The position numbers and the translations under genes were made by a program. From a virus, in the IMG/VR virus record IMGVR_UViG_3300035698_035310, positions 62,001 through 126,000 of that record: a DNA stretch of 64,000 nucleotides; one strand, written 5' to 3'. Positions 17,591 through 26,307 of this stretch are shown piece after piece; the first letter of the stretch is position 1, and the number at the start of each line of letters is the position of its first letter. The notes under the pieces are model-generated. The model was not told the origin of the DNA and made no database searches. It saw only the letters and a program-made list of their open reading frames with translations.

Positions 17591-18054
17591 TGGATACAAT
17601 CATTGATCCAGACGTAGTTAAAAAGTGGTTAAAAGATAATCATACAACATATGAATCTATTCGTGAAATGGGTTTAATAGATGCATTCAACAACGAAGTA
17701 GGATTTGAAGTATTTAATCCTATCTGCTTTGATGAGGGTGCTGCTTATGCTGATTTTTTAATCACTACTACTGCACTATATGGTCATTCATGGTCATTTA
17801 GTGTATATGAAATTGGTTCGTGGCAGAGTTTTGATCGAAATAATTTATTTGATGTTCCATGTGACTTGGAAATATACATCAACGGATTCATCAAATGGGA
17901 CGGTTGTTCACATTTTTGGTTCGGCGATGAAGATGGATATATTCATATTTGTGGTGCTGATGAATTTGAAAAACATAACAAATTGATGACCTACGTTTAT
18001 AACGAAGCAAACGAAATGATTCAAACTTTTGATCAAAGTGAATTATTAACATAA
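17590..18054 (+). CDS. hypothetical protein
   Basis: 154 residues, aromatic-rich (Trp/Phe/Tyr), soluble. ATG overlaps the previous stop (TAATGG). No family recognised. Confidence 0.62.
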   Translation: MDTIIDPDVVKKWLKDNHTTYESIREMGLIDAFNNEVGFEVFNPICFDEGAAYADFLITTTALYGHSWSFSVYEIGSWQSFDRNNLFDVPCDLEIYINGFIKWDGCSHFWFGDEDGYIHICGADEFEKHNKLMTYVYNEANEMIQTFDQSELLT

Positions 18055-18064
18055 GGAGAATAAC

Positions 18065-18397
18065 ATGAAGTTTTCATTTAATATGGATATGTATGGCGCA
18101 TTCAATACTAAACTCGACTGGCAATATGAACAACATGGCGAAGGTGACGTATTGATTACCGTGTATCCTACCGAAGAAGCCGATAGTGGTGTAGCTTCAG
18201 TGTTGTCATTCGAAGAAATGTTCACAGAACTCGTTTCGTTGAATATGCTGGTCGGGAAAGACGTTTTTCCTAAAGAAGCAGATAAAATGGAAATGGTGGA
18301 TGAATTATATCGTATTCATGAAAGTTTTATGGATGCATTTAACGCCGCTAAAGATCGTGTGGTTGATGCTAAAGTATCTAAAATTAAAAAGAAATAA
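18065..18397 (+). CDS. hypothetical protein
   Basis: 110 residues; beta-rich first half, helical C-terminus ending KVSKIKKK. Shine-Dalgarno AAGGAG. Unknown. Confidence 0.62.
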   Translation: MKFSFNMDMYGAFNTKLDWQYEQHGEGDVLITVYPTEEADSGVASVLSFEEMFTELVSLNMLVGKDVFPKEADKMEMVDELYRIHESFMDAFNAAKDRVVDAKVSKIKKK

Positions 18398-18426
18398 TTG
18401 ACAGAAAGAGGTAGTTGAGGTAATAT
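18398..18426 (+). promoter_or_regulatory. sigma70-type promoter of the tRNA gene
   Basis: TTGACA 18398-18403, spacer 17, TAATAT 18421-18426; about 22 bases before the tRNA 5' end. Confidence 0.78.
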
Positions 18427-18447
18427 AAAAATAGATAAACAACCGAT

Positions 18448-18528
18448 GCTGGTAACGCATAGTGGGGGTGCAGCGTGCTCATAACGCGCCGACGAAAGTC
18501 CGGGTTGGTTCGATTCCAACTATCAGTA
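18448..18528 (+). tRNA. tRNA with CAU anticodon and a long variable arm
   Basis: The fold was drawn by hand. Acceptor stem 18448-18454 with 18521-18527 (7 bp, two G-U). D arm GCA/TGC (18457-18459 with 18469-18471). Anticodon stem GCGTG/CGCGC (18473-18477 with 18485-18489). Loop CTCATAA (18478-18484), giving anticodon CAT with U33. Variable arm of 14 bases (18490-18503), itself a GAC-GAAA-GTC hairpin. T arm GTTGG-TTCGATT-CCAAC (18504-18520), discriminator A. CCA is not encoded. Position 8 is A instead of U and the D stem is only 3 bp, so it is atypical. Candidate identities: AUA-reading tRNA(Ile2) needing the TilS encoded at 30034, or Met. The long arm is more usual in Leu, Ser or Tyr tRNAs. 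Confidence 0.68.
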
Positions 18529-18540
18529 CATATAAGAAAT

Positions 18541-18566
18541 GGTTGGCTTTAGCCGACTATTTTTTT
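18541..18566 (+). terminator. terminator of the tRNA unit
   Basis: Stem GGTTGGC/GCCGACT (18541-18547 with 18552-18558), TTTA loop, seven T. It overlaps the 3' end of the minus-strand endonuclease gene. Confidence 0.82.
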
Positions 18567-19229
18567 GACTTCAATAAAAGCACTTTCTGGTGAGAAATAA
18601 CGATCTTCAAATATGACTACATTCCATCCATTTTCTTTGAATAGTTTTTGTTTGATTCGGTCTCTATTTTGAACTTGTTTTAAACTATGCACCAAGCCTA
18701 CCATTTCTTTATAATGCCATGGGCCATTCCATAGGATTGCTATTTTATGATCATTTAGTATAATGTCTGCGTCCCATCCATCTACTAAATGTTTATTGTG
18801 GTCTACGTTGTTGTATTTTTGATGACATAAATCATATAATGCCATTTCATCTTTACTTCGCAAACATCGTTTTTGTGCGGATATTTTGCCGCCTATAAGA
18901 CCACCTTTTTTGCCTGCTGCACGTAGTCTATTATTGAAACAACTTGTAGAACAAGTTTTGCGTTTTCTATTTTTCGTTGGATGGTTTTTTGACGGTGTGT
19001 TATAAAACTTGACACCACAACTATTACACTCGCACCATATTATTGGCGAGTAATCACCATCGATGCCGTTATATTTAAGAACGGATAAACGTGTTTTATT
19101 TTTACTGTGTTCTGAACGTTTTCTATTTTTGTTGTTGAATGTCGCGGCACATTGGCGGCTACAATACTTGCGTCTATGATCGTTTGTTTCAAACTCATTT
19201 CCACATTGTTCACATTTTTTGATTTTCAT
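18549..19229 (-). CDS. homing-endonuclease-like protein with zinc fingers and a VSR/EDxHD-type nuclease domain
   Basis: 226 residues. Two Cys clusters at the N-terminus (CEQCGNEF...YCSRQC and CNSCGVKF...TCSTSC), then a GGLIGGKISAQKR linker. The C-terminal domain has WDADIILNDHKIAILWNGPWHYK and ends in NVVIFEDRY, like the VSR-type nucleases used by phage homing endonucleases. It lies convergent to the tRNA unit with 18 bases shared. A late-type TAAATA box lies about 100 bases upstream (19327-19341, minus). Selfish mobile gene, possibly targeting the flanking site. Confidence 0.72.
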   Translation of the reverse strand: MKIKKCEQCGNEFETNDHRRKYCSRQCAATFNNKNRKRSEHSKNKTRLSVLKYNGIDGDYSPIIWCECNSCGVKFYNTPSKNHPTKNRKRKTCSTSCFNNRLRAAGKKGGLIGGKISAQKRCLRSKDEMALYDLCHQKYNNVDHNKHLVDGWDADIILNDHKIAILWNGPWHYKEMVGLVHSLKQVQNRDRIKQKLFKENGWNVVIFEDRYFSPESAFIEVKKIVG

Positions 19230-19326
19230 TTTGACTTACCCTAGTTAAACAGTTATAAATAATGCAGCGGGACAGTCTGTCACCCTAGTCAGATTTCCTA
19301 TTTGTTCGAAGCATTTAGGATTACCG

Positions 19327-19341
19327 CTATTAGTATTTATT
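19327..19341 (-). promoter_or_regulatory. putative late promoter, minus strand (AATAAATACTAATAG)
   Basis: Close to T4 late TATAAATACTATT, reading toward the endonuclease at 18549-19229. It touches the 3' end of the methyltransferase gene. Confidence 0.5.
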
Positions 19342-20138
19342 CAAGTGAATATTTTAAATGCAGGATTTTTTTGTATATTTTCCATCCTTTTTTCTGCTAT
19401 TTCTATATATTTTTCTTCTAAGTCTATACCAATGAAAGACCGATTGTTTTTGAGGCAAGCTACGCCTGTTGTTCCGCTACCCATGAATGGGTCTAATACT
19501 ACGCCTTGTTCCGGTGATAACAGTTTGATCAACCATGATGCTAAATTTTCTGGATATTGCGCTGGATGTGTATTAAATTTGTCTTTGTTAGATTCATGTG
19601 TCCCGACTTCGACGTAATCTTTGCATCTCGCGATTCCTGATTTGGCGGTGCTTACGCTATCGATATATTCATTAACGCCTTTCACTGATTCCATGCCTAT
19701 TCTATCCGAAACCACACCATTCGCTTTAGGATCGCAATAGCTACGCTGATCTAATGAAAACCAATGTATGCTTTCCCAACTTCTTCTAGGGCGATAGTTG
19801 CTACCTAATGGTGCAGATGTAGGTTTAATCCATATCAATTCTTCACACTCGCGCCAACCATCTTCACGTATTGCTAGTCTCATTTTTAATGTATAATCAC
19901 TGATTTGACCTTCTTTGATATGTGGTCTAATCACGATTGCCACATTACCGGCTGGTTTAAGAATTCGTTTGACTTGTTGCATCCATTTTACAGTCCATTC
20001 AGGGTAATCGTGTTCATTGATTCCGTTGTATAATCCATCGCGTTGTTCGGCATACGGTGGTGAAGTTAACACCAAGTCTACAGAATTATCTTCTATATTT
20101 GTTATTTGTTCTAATAAATCACCTTTAAATATAATCAA
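19341..20138 (-). CDS. site-specific DNA methyltransferase (TSPPY type)
   Basis: 265 residues from a TTG start at 20138 (GGAG 9 bases upstream). The longer in-frame ATG at 20180 lies inside a late-promoter motif and is unlikely. The catalytic TSPPY is at residues 25-29, ahead of the SAM-binding DPFMGSGTTGVAC near residue 225, i.e. beta-class order. TSPPY is common in N4-cytosine and some N6-adenine enzymes. It transfers methyl from SAM to phage or host DNA, perhaps protecting against restriction. No cognate nuclease is adjacent; the divergent gene is a helicase. Confidence 0.88.
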   Translation of the reverse strand: MIIFKGDLLEQITNIEDNSVDLVLTSPPYAEQRDGLYNGINEHDYPEWTVKWMQQVKRILKPAGNVAIVIRPHIKEGQISDYTLKMRLAIREDGWRECEELIWIKPTSAPLGSNYRPRRSWESIHWFSLDQRSYCDPKANGVVSDRIGMESVKGVNEYIDSVSTAKSGIARCKDYVEVGTHESNKDKFNTHPAQYPENLASWLIKLLSPEQGVVLDPFMGSGTTGVACLKNNRSFIGIDLEEKYIEIAEKRMENIQKNPAFKIFT

Positions 20139-20164
20139 TTTTAGCACTCCAATAAAATAATTTC

Positions 20165-20178
20165 CTATTGTATTTATC
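20165..20178 (-). promoter_or_regulatory. putative late promoter, minus strand (GATAAATACAATAG)
   Basis: Identical in 14 bases to the box at 7209-7222; 27 bases upstream of the TTG start of the methyltransferase. Confidence 0.58.
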
Positions 20179-20319
20179 ATTATTAAATACGGTGTTTATT
20201 ATATCAATATGTATATATATCAAATGGTTAGACCCTTGCGCAAAAATTCAATTTCATCATTTAGTTAGTTTTTGATTTTATGCGCAACCATGATTTTTGA
20301 AAATAATTAAAAACAATGC

Positions 20320-20348
20320 TTGACAATATATAATAATGGATATATGGT
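20320..20348 (+). promoter_or_regulatory. putative sigma70-type promoter for the helicase gene
   Basis: TTGACA 20320-20325; -10 is ambiguous (TATGGT 20343-20348 at spacing 17, or TATATG 20341-20346 at spacing 15). The gap 20139-20398 otherwise holds only the divergent late box. Confidence 0.55.
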
Positions 20349-20398
20349 GTATATTATATAAATCCAATAATTGAAACTATACAATGAGGTATTAAAAA

Positions 20399-22909
20399 AT
20401 GAGTAACCAACAGCCAAGTATTATCCGTATCGGTGATATACCATCTAATGATGATTCACCTGTAAATGAAACCCTTGCTACTATTGTACCGTTTTCCAAC
20501 GCTTTAAAAAAACAAAGCAATTTCGATAAATTAGTAAATGATCATTTATTGTATATTGATTATTCTTATCCTATAATGTCATATTTAACTTCACATTTAA
20601 AAAATGTTATAATTCCAGAAAAAGATGGTGTTTCAATAGTTGTAAACATGAAACCATATGATAAAAATTTATTTTTAGCAATGAATAGATCAGAGCAACG
20701 AGATATAATTAATAAAGCACATAATTCTGGTTATAAAAAATTAATTACAGCATTGAAAAATGGCGAAAAACATCCCATTGGAACACCACATTTAAACGCT
20801 ATTAGAACATTAGTTGAGCGGGTTATTCCGTCGTTATTGAATGACCCATCTAAATGTAAAAATATTAATGGACCAACACAATCTGGAAAATCTAGTTTGG
20901 CGCATATTATGTCTTGGTTGGAGCCAATTATGTGTTTAATGACAGGTCGTAAATATTTTAATATCAATGTAGGAACAAATAAATTGGCGCATGGATCGCA
21001 ATATCGTGAAGAGCTTGATGTGTTTTTGGATTTGTTCGGCGACGTTGAATTTGAATATGCTAAATCTGAAATTGCATATAAATCATCCAGAGTGTCATTA
21101 AATCAACTTCGTAAACTCAATAACGATGCCATAGATCGTATGTGCAAATCGTATAATGAATATCAATTGTCATTTAAAGAAAACGTCGAAGACGGTGGAA
21201 ATGAATATCTAAAATCTGTATTTGTAGCGAGAACAAATAAACTGCAATGCATTTCAGATATCCAACAATTGTGCCAAAATGCCGATCTCGAAGGATTTGA
21301 TTTATTATATTTGGTTGATGAACATCATTATGGCGCTGACACCGATAGCATATTATATCAAATTATGTCTATACATAACACAGATGGAAATAATCTAGCG
21401 AGTGAAAACTCAAATCATATATGGATAGGGTTTTCCGCTACTGCATATGATTTCAATCATTTGGAAAAAATAGATAATATTAAACAATTTCTCGGTGATA
21501 ATTACTGCGGGTTTAATGTTCTTCAGGGTGATATATATGATACTGATGCGGCAGTTATCAATCCGGTTTTATATACATTCGACGAGGCAGCTAAGATTTA
21601 TGATTGTGAAGGTCTGCAACACATTAATATAAAATTACTTAGTAATAAATCTAAGTATAATAAAAAGCCGCAATTCATTGGTGGGGAAAAATTAACACAT
21701 GATGAATATTATACATATTGCATGAATGCAGTAGATTTATTTATAACCAATGTTTTACTTGACGGAAATGGCGATAATGATAAGACACTAATGTTAATGA
21801 GATGGCATCATTCTAACGCAATTACTGATATAATTGAAAATTATATAGTCAACACGATGGGAATAAAAGTGATCAATTTCAGAATAACGCCATCAACCAC
21901 AAAAAAAGATAAAGAAACATCTATTGCTAAACGTATCGAAAATGAAGTGGGCAATGAAAAAGCTATTATTTTGGTGACTGGTAATGGTAGAATGGCTGAT
22001 TCGTTTCCTATATGTGTAAAATATTATGTCGATTTTACTGAAACTATTGGATCACAAGCGGCATTTATTCAAGGCACCCTTGGGCGTTCTACTGGTTACG
22101 GCAAACAATCTGTTGTGTTCATGAATAGAAAGAATATTGGCGCTATTAGAGCTTATGCTATTGAAGGATTTTATTCAAAACATCCAACAAAAAATTTAAA
22201 ATTGGGGGATAAAGTTGGAAATTCTAAACCTATTATCAATATGGCGTTTAATAGATATGGCAATCTTTTCGATCATCAACCTATTATAGATACTTTTCAA
22301 TCAATTGTTGCCAAATATCTTAGTAATGATGTATCACATATTGATATAAAGAAACAGTTAGCATCCGCGTCAAATAAAGCTAATAAATTAAATGGTATTA
22401 CTGCACGTGGATATATTGATTTATGGAATATATATCTCCCTGAAGATGTGATGCAAACACTAGAAGATATATGCAATAGTTCATTGTTGCGTGCAGGGGT
22501 TGGGCATGTTACGGAAAATCCACTAAAACCTAAATTTAATGGTGAAGGATATGATTATAAAGGTGGTCAGACAGGCGAACCTATTAGACCATCTGATATA
22601 GGATTTAGAAACATGACCGAGAAGGATAATGAAAAAGGGCATATGTCAAAGCGTATGAAAGATGATCGCAACAAAGGTGGTACAAGCGGCAAGAAACCAT
22701 CCGGTTTATCTTTGGCACCACAAATTGGTGTTAAATTTGAAGATGGAAAATGGCTATTTGTCGAGATTGAATTGCGTTTGAAATATGGTTCATATACCCA
22801 ACATAAAACATCTTCTACCGCATATCTTGATCATACCAGCAAATCATCTGCTGTAGAATTCATGAATGATGATGAAATTCAGCACTCAATATTAATGCAA
22901 GGGGTATAA
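20399..22909 (+). CDS. SF2-type helicase/ATPase of unknown role
   Basis: 836 residues. Motifs in order: Walker A GPTQSGKSS (about 158), Walker B LVDEHHYG (about 305, DEHH in place of DEAD/DEAH), motif III FSATAYD (about 344), motif V-like VTGNGRMADSFP (about 520) and motif VI-like QGTLGRSTGYGK (about 555). A long C-terminal part (about 620-836) is basic, then acidic, and not recognised. It unwinds or translocates on nucleic acid using ATP. The downstream 22914 gene follows at 4 bases. It could serve replication or recombination or be part of a modification/anti-defence module with the divergent methyltransferase. Shine-Dalgarno is weak (TGAGGT). Confidence 0.75.
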   Translation: MSNQQPSIIRIGDIPSNDDSPVNETLATIVPFSNALKKQSNFDKLVNDHLLYIDYSYPIMSYLTSHLKNVIIPEKDGVSIVVNMKPYDKNLFLAMNRSEQRDIINKAHNSGYKKLITALKNGEKHPIGTPHLNAIRTLVERVIPSLLNDPSKCKNINGPTQSGKSSLAHIMSWLEPIMCLMTGRKYFNINVGTNKLAHGSQYREELDVFLDLFGDVEFEYAKSEIAYKSSRVSLNQLRKLNNDAIDRMCKSYNEYQLSFKENVEDGGNEYLKSVFVARTNKLQCISDIQQLCQNADLEGFDLLYLVDEHHYGADTDSILYQIMSIHNTDGNNLASENSNHIWIGFSATAYDFNHLEKIDNIKQFLGDNYCGFNVLQGDIYDTDAAVINPVLYTFDEAAKIYDCEGLQHINIKLLSNKSKYNKKPQFIGGEKLTHDEYYTYCMNAVDLFITNVLLDGNGDNDKTLMLMRWHHSNAITDIIENYIVNTMGIKVINFRITPSTTKKDKETSIAKRIENEVGNEKAIILVTGNGRMADSFPICVKYYVDFTETIGSQAAFIQGTLGRSTGYGKQSVVFMNRKNIGAIRAYAIEGFYSKHPTKNLKLGDKVGNSKPIINMAFNRYGNLFDHQPIIDTFQSIVAKYLSNDVSHIDIKKQLASASNKANKLNGITARGYIDLWNIYLPEDVMQTLEDICNSSLLRAGVGHVTENPLKPKFNGEGYDYKGGQTGEPIRPSDIGFRNMTEKDNEKGHMSKRMKDDRNKGGTSGKKPSGLSLAPQIGVKFEDGKWLFVEIELRLKYGSYTQHKTSSTAYLDHTSKSSAVEFMNDDEIQHSILMQGV

Positions 22910-22913
22910 CGAC

Positions 22914-23861
22914 ATGTATGATCGCAAATTAAAAAATCTCGCGAGACAAAAAATTCTTGAATATATGGCAATAGATGATGTAATTGTTGGTGATAGTATA
23001 TGGTTTCCTGCCTCGCAAGCATTATGTGTATTACAGGCACAACAAATGGGTTTGCTGACTCAAAATACCATATTGGTAGAGAAAGATGCTTCAATAATTG
23101 ACGATTTTGATCAAATAACTGAACATCTTCCAAATAGAATCATTCATCATGGTGAATTGAGTGCTCTAAAATTAATTAATGACGTATCTTATGCATTTTT
23201 TGATTTAAATGGATGCATGGATGAAAAAATAGCCCGATGGGTTGTCGAAAATTTTATACCATATGTTAAATTCGGTGGAATTTATTCATTTAATTATTTA
23301 TATGGCAATCGTTCTAATATATTTCAGCCTAAAATATTATCAGCATTGAAGAAATTGACAATTTATAAACAACTTAAAAAATATATGAATGAAGAAGATG
23401 ATTTGATAATGGGTCCGTTAGCGCTTTTACATTGTTTGTTTGACGATTTAGATGTATATCATAATGAGCCTATATATTATTGTGACACGGTTCCAATGTG
23501 TACATATACGTTGGAAATTGTATCTGATAAAAAATCTATCAGAGCATGGCCCACCATTGATGAACTAATTGACATGATGGATAATCCATCGCCCATCAGA
23601 CCTGTGAAATCACACAGACCTGTAAAACCCGCGACAATAACGTCGCATATACCAAGGAGAAAGAATATGACTGCAACGCAACAAATTGATGCTCTTGTTA
23701 AGAGTGGCAAAATTACAAAAAAAAGTGCTGGTGCATATAAAGCCAATATCACTAGAAAACATCGTGTTATTGATAATGATAAATCGTTATCATCTGGTAG
23801 CGCGGCGGCAAAAAAAGCTCATATTTCGAGAAAGATTCTATCCTCTGCTAAAGGGATTTAA
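22914..23861 (+). CDS. hypothetical protein, possible methyltransferase-like fold
   Basis: 315 residues. The middle part alternates strands and acidic ends (TILVEKDASIIDDFD, then YAFFDLNGCMDEK, then VKFGGIYSFNYLYGN) in the manner of a SAM-dependent Rossmann fold, but the Gly-rich motif I is not clear. The C-terminal 75 residues are basic with a SGKITKKSAGAYKANITRKH segment like a small DNA-binding helix pair. Tightly coupled to the helicase gene. Confidence 0.55.
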   Translation: MYDRKLKNLARQKILEYMAIDDVIVGDSIWFPASQALCVLQAQQMGLLTQNTILVEKDASIIDDFDQITEHLPNRIIHHGELSALKLINDVSYAFFDLNGCMDEKIARWVVENFIPYVKFGGIYSFNYLYGNRSNIFQPKILSALKKLTIYKQLKKYMNEEDDLIMGPLALLHCLFDDLDVYHNEPIYYCDTVPMCTYTLEIVSDKKSIRAWPTIDELIDMMDNPSPIRPVKSHRPVKPATITSHIPRRKNMTATQQIDALVKSGKITKKSAGAYKANITRKHRVIDNDKSLSSGSAAAKKAHISRKILSSAKGI

Positions 23862-23870
23862 TATATAAAG

Positions 23871-23899
23871 TGCCTCATCATAACGGTGGGGCATTTTTT
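23871..23899 (+). terminator. rho-independent terminator
   Basis: Stem TGCCTCA (23871-23877) with TGGGGCA (23887-23893), one T-G pair, then six T. Confidence 0.8.
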
Positions 23900-23900
23900 A

Positions 23901-23930
23901 TTGCGCCACGTTTCCTCATTGTGGTATACT
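23901..23930 (+). promoter_or_regulatory. putative sigma70-type promoter
   Basis: TTGCGC 23901-23906, spacer 18, TATACT 23925-23930, immediately after the terminator. Confidence 0.5.
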
Positions 23931-23960
23931 CATGAAATAATAATTTAAAGAGGAAATATC

Positions 23961-24599
23961 ACGAGAACATTTAAAGCCCCGAAATTAACTGGCGTAAGAA
24001 AAAAAGCACAAAAACGATTATCCATAAAAAACGAATTGCTAGATTTAGCAAATAGCAGTGCAACCAAGCCAAGACAGTGCACTGAAATTGGAATGAAATT
24101 GATTAGATTCACAAACCAAAAAAGTTCCACGTTTAATTCGGAATTAAGAGAAGAATTGAAAGCGATTAGACCTGAATGGTTTAAAACTGAAACCGTATCA
24201 TATAAAAAACAAAAACTTGTATTTATGGCTGAGAATAAATTGAGTCGCCCTGTTCATACTAGCAAAATAGGTCAGGCCGTTGGAAACTATACATCTGGAC
24301 ACGGTGGTGCTTATGATGCATCATTCGATGTAGAACTACGGTCACTTTCACCAAAATGGTTTAGAGGTAGACTAGCCAAATACAAAAATACCGATTTTAC
24401 AAAACCGAAGAAACCAAGAGTTCCGGTATCCGAAAAGAAAGCAGAATTGCTTAGACTTGCGTCAACTGGTAAAGGGCGACCTAATTATAGCCATCCTTAT
24501 GGAAATGTTTTGGGTGGATACATTTGTAAAACTTCAAACGGATACGATGAAGCATTCAGTAATCAAATACGTTCGTTGCGTCCAGATTGGTTCAAATAG
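23961..24599 (+). CDS. triple-repeat protein with apparent ACG start
   Basis: About 212 residues if it starts at ACG 23961, which lies 7 bases after a good Shine-Dalgarno (AAAGAGG); the first standard start in frame is TTG 24036, without such a site. Three repeats of about 55 residues each run LLxLA...RP...G..(L/V)..Y....YDxxF...LRxLRPxWF(K/R). They end at LKAIRPEWFK, LRSLSPKWFR and IRSLRPDWFK. Similar repeats accompany homing endonucleases as DNA-binding modules, but no nuclease domain is present here. Confidence 0.65.
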   Translation, partial: TRTFKAPKLTGVRKKAQKRLSIKNELLDLANSSATKPRQCTEIGMKLIRFTNQKSSTFNSELREELKAIRPEWFKTETVSYKKQKLVFMAENKLSRPVHTSKIGQAVGNYTSGHGGAYDASFDVELRSLSPKWFRGRLAKYKNTDFTKPKKPRVPVSEKKAELLRLASTGKGRPNYSHPYGNVLGGYICKTSNGYDEAFSNQIRSLRPDWFK

Positions 24600-24609
24600 G
24601 ATAAACACA

Positions 24610-25125
24610 ATGGCTGATAAAAAAACACCAAATGAATTACTTGATATGCTAAGAGAACGAGCAAACCGCCACCCCACAGAAGCGGAGTTGGCACAAAAGC
24701 AAATTGAAGAAGATAATCACATTGAACGGCAAAAAAAGATAGATTGTTTCGTGATTAATACGGTTTATGAAACAGTTGAAAGACCATCATCGTTGACAAC
24801 ATATGTTGTTGGGGTTTTAAGGCCGTTATGTGAACGAATGCCAGAAGATTGTTATCATTTTTCAGAGAATGAATGGCTTGAAATTGCGATGGATTATGCA
24901 TCTGAAAATAACATTGGAATGAATGATCCAGTGATGCGATATTATTATGTTCATAGTGATGATATTCATTGGACATTATCAGCATCGTATGCATCGGATC
25001 ACTATAGCAAATCTCATCCATCCAACTTTGATGACATCAACGATTGGGTTATGTCATGGCTTCTTGATTATGTAGAAGATGAAAAAGAAATAAAAATTAC
25101 CGAGGTTAATGTCACATATAATTAA
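24610..25125 (+). CDS. hypothetical protein
   Basis: 171 residues from ATG 24610 (a longer in-frame TTG start would run inside the previous gene). Acidic, with a coiled N-terminus (residues 5-40) and a conserved-looking aromatic-rich C-terminus. Unknown. Confidence 0.62.
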   Translation: MADKKTPNELLDMLRERANRHPTEAELAQKQIEEDNHIERQKKIDCFVINTVYETVERPSSLTTYVVGVLRPLCERMPEDCYHFSENEWLEIAMDYASENNIGMNDPVMRYYYVHSDDIHWTLSASYASDHYSKSHPSNFDDINDWVMSWLLDYVEDEKEIKITEVNVTYN

Positions 25126-25128
25126 TCC

Positions 25129-25156
25129 TTGACAATATCTGATTATCATATATAAT
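25129..25156 (+). promoter_or_regulatory. sigma70-type promoter
   Basis: TTGACA 25129-25134, spacer 16, TATAAT 25151-25156. Confidence 0.85.
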
Positions 25157-25184
25157 AATCAAATAATCAACGAAAGGTATTATT

Positions 25185-25757
25185 ATGAATAATGAAATGC
25201 AAACACGATTCAAAGAAACTGTATATAGGGTTGAAGCCACGCGCTTTGAAAAAAGTGTGTTATGGCGCAGTCATTCCAATGAGGCGGTTAAGCATAAATT
25301 ATCTACCGCCGATCATCCACATTTGGTTGTTGATTGGGTGCAAATTACTAGTGGATATGGACTGACGGTTGGTTGGATTGAGGATCGTTCTGTGCATGTA
25401 TCGTTTGAGTGGGCCAATATTAACGACAAATTAGTTATGTTTTGGGAGCCAACAAGCTTCCTCGTCGATTATGATATTATTGACAAATGGTTTGAAGTCG
25501 AAATGCCTCATGTAGAAAAATGTGAGGCTGATACTTTTACACACTGTATTGATTGGATTAATAAACAACACAAGGAACCAGATACAATGTCAGATGAAAC
25601 ACCCGATTATAAAACAATAGTAGATTCGATAGTGCGTGATCTTACAGGCAGAGGTGGATTACGCCAATCGTGGGATAACATAGATGAAGAAATTCATGAA
25701 GAGATTAAAGACGCTTGGGCCAAAATCATTGAAAATGGAATGAACGGAAAAACATAA
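25185..25757 (+). CDS. hypothetical protein, two modules
   Basis: 190 residues. The first 125 residues are Trp-rich and beta-like. After an acidic linker, the last 55 residues (YKTIVDSIVRDLTGRGGLRQ, then SWDNIDEEIHEEIKDAWAKI) look like a small helical module often seen alone in phages and prophages. Function unknown. First gene after a consensus promoter. Confidence 0.62.
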   Translation: MNNEMQTRFKETVYRVEATRFEKSVLWRSHSNEAVKHKLSTADHPHLVVDWVQITSGYGLTVGWIEDRSVHVSFEWANINDKLVMFWEPTSFLVDYDIIDKWFEVEMPHVEKCEADTFTHCIDWINKQHKEPDTMSDETPDYKTIVDSIVRDLTGRGGLRQSWDNIDEEIHEEIKDAWAKIIENGMNGKT

Positions 25758-25837
25758 TGAAAATACAATTGATATTTTTAGCAGTTGTAATGCTTACAAC
25801 ATATACGTGGTTTTGGGTATTCGTTGTTTGGTTATAG
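25757..25837 (+). CDS. 26-residue membrane peptide
   Basis: ATG overlaps the previous stop (TAATGA). The peptide is one hydrophobic span (LIFLAVVMLTTYTWFWVFVV). No family; could be spurious, but the coupling and composition are coding-like. Confidence 0.4.
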   Translation: MKIQLIFLAVVMLTTYTWFWVFVVWL

Positions 25838-25861
25838 CATTTGTTATAGAGGACTGGTAAA

Positions 25862-26254
25862 ATGGATAATAAATATTTCAGGTTTGGAAAGTCATTGGCA
25901 TGTGTTCAATTGGTGATAGAACTTGAAAAACTCCCACGCAAAGATAGCAGAAAAATATCCACACATATTGAAGAATTTTGTCGCGGTTTGAATCAACTCA
26001 GTTCTGTTGATAAATTTTGCCGCCATCGAATGGGAACTATGTGGTTAGATCAATTCACAAATCACGATTTAACTATACCAAAACGTCTCGATTTTAATTA
26101 TGATACCACTCTAAAAAACATTCTTAAATATCGCTATCGGCTTTGGCTTGAAGAAAACAATTTGTTGAATAAGTATGAACTTGCGGATCGCCAAGAAAAA
26201 AATATCCGTGAATCATTAAACGCAGAACGGTGGATTGCTGAAAATATCTCTTGA
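25862..26254 (+). CDS. hypothetical protein
   Basis: 130 residues, basic, mainly helical, soluble. GAGGACTGGTAA precedes the start. Unknown. Confidence 0.62.
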   Translation: MDNKYFRFGKSLACVQLVIELEKLPRKDSRKISTHIEEFCRGLNQLSSVDKFCRHRMGTMWLDQFTNHDLTIPKRLDFNYDTTLKNILKYRYRLWLEENNLLNKYELADRQEKNIRESLNAERWIAENIS

Positions 26255-26278
26255 CAAATACATCATGTATGGTATCTT
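26251..26278 (+). promoter_or_regulatory. sigma70-type promoter
   Basis: TTGACA 26251-26256, spacer 16, TATCTT 26273-26278; starts within the previous stop codon. Confidence 0.65.
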
Positions 26279-26307
26279 TAATTATATTTCATTGAAGGAG
26301 ATCGAAC

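Noticed and set aside
18490-18510. GACGAAAGTCCGGG resembles the conserved GAGGAAAGTCCGGGC of bacterial RNase P RNA
   Set aside because: The surrounding 350 bases show no P RNA core, and the sequence fits a tRNA variable and T arm.
19254-19261. Plus-strand TATAAATA box
   Set aside because: No plus-strand gene follows for more than a kilobase; it may be a relic from before the endonuclease insertion.
18549-19340. Group I intron around the endonuclease near the tRNA
   Set aside because: The tRNA is complete on one side of the endonuclease and no intron core or split exon was seen.
20139-20180. Longer methyltransferase N-terminus from ATG 20180
   Set aside because: The start overlaps a late-promoter box identical to the one at 7209, lacks a ribosome site, and the 14 extra residues are not family-like.
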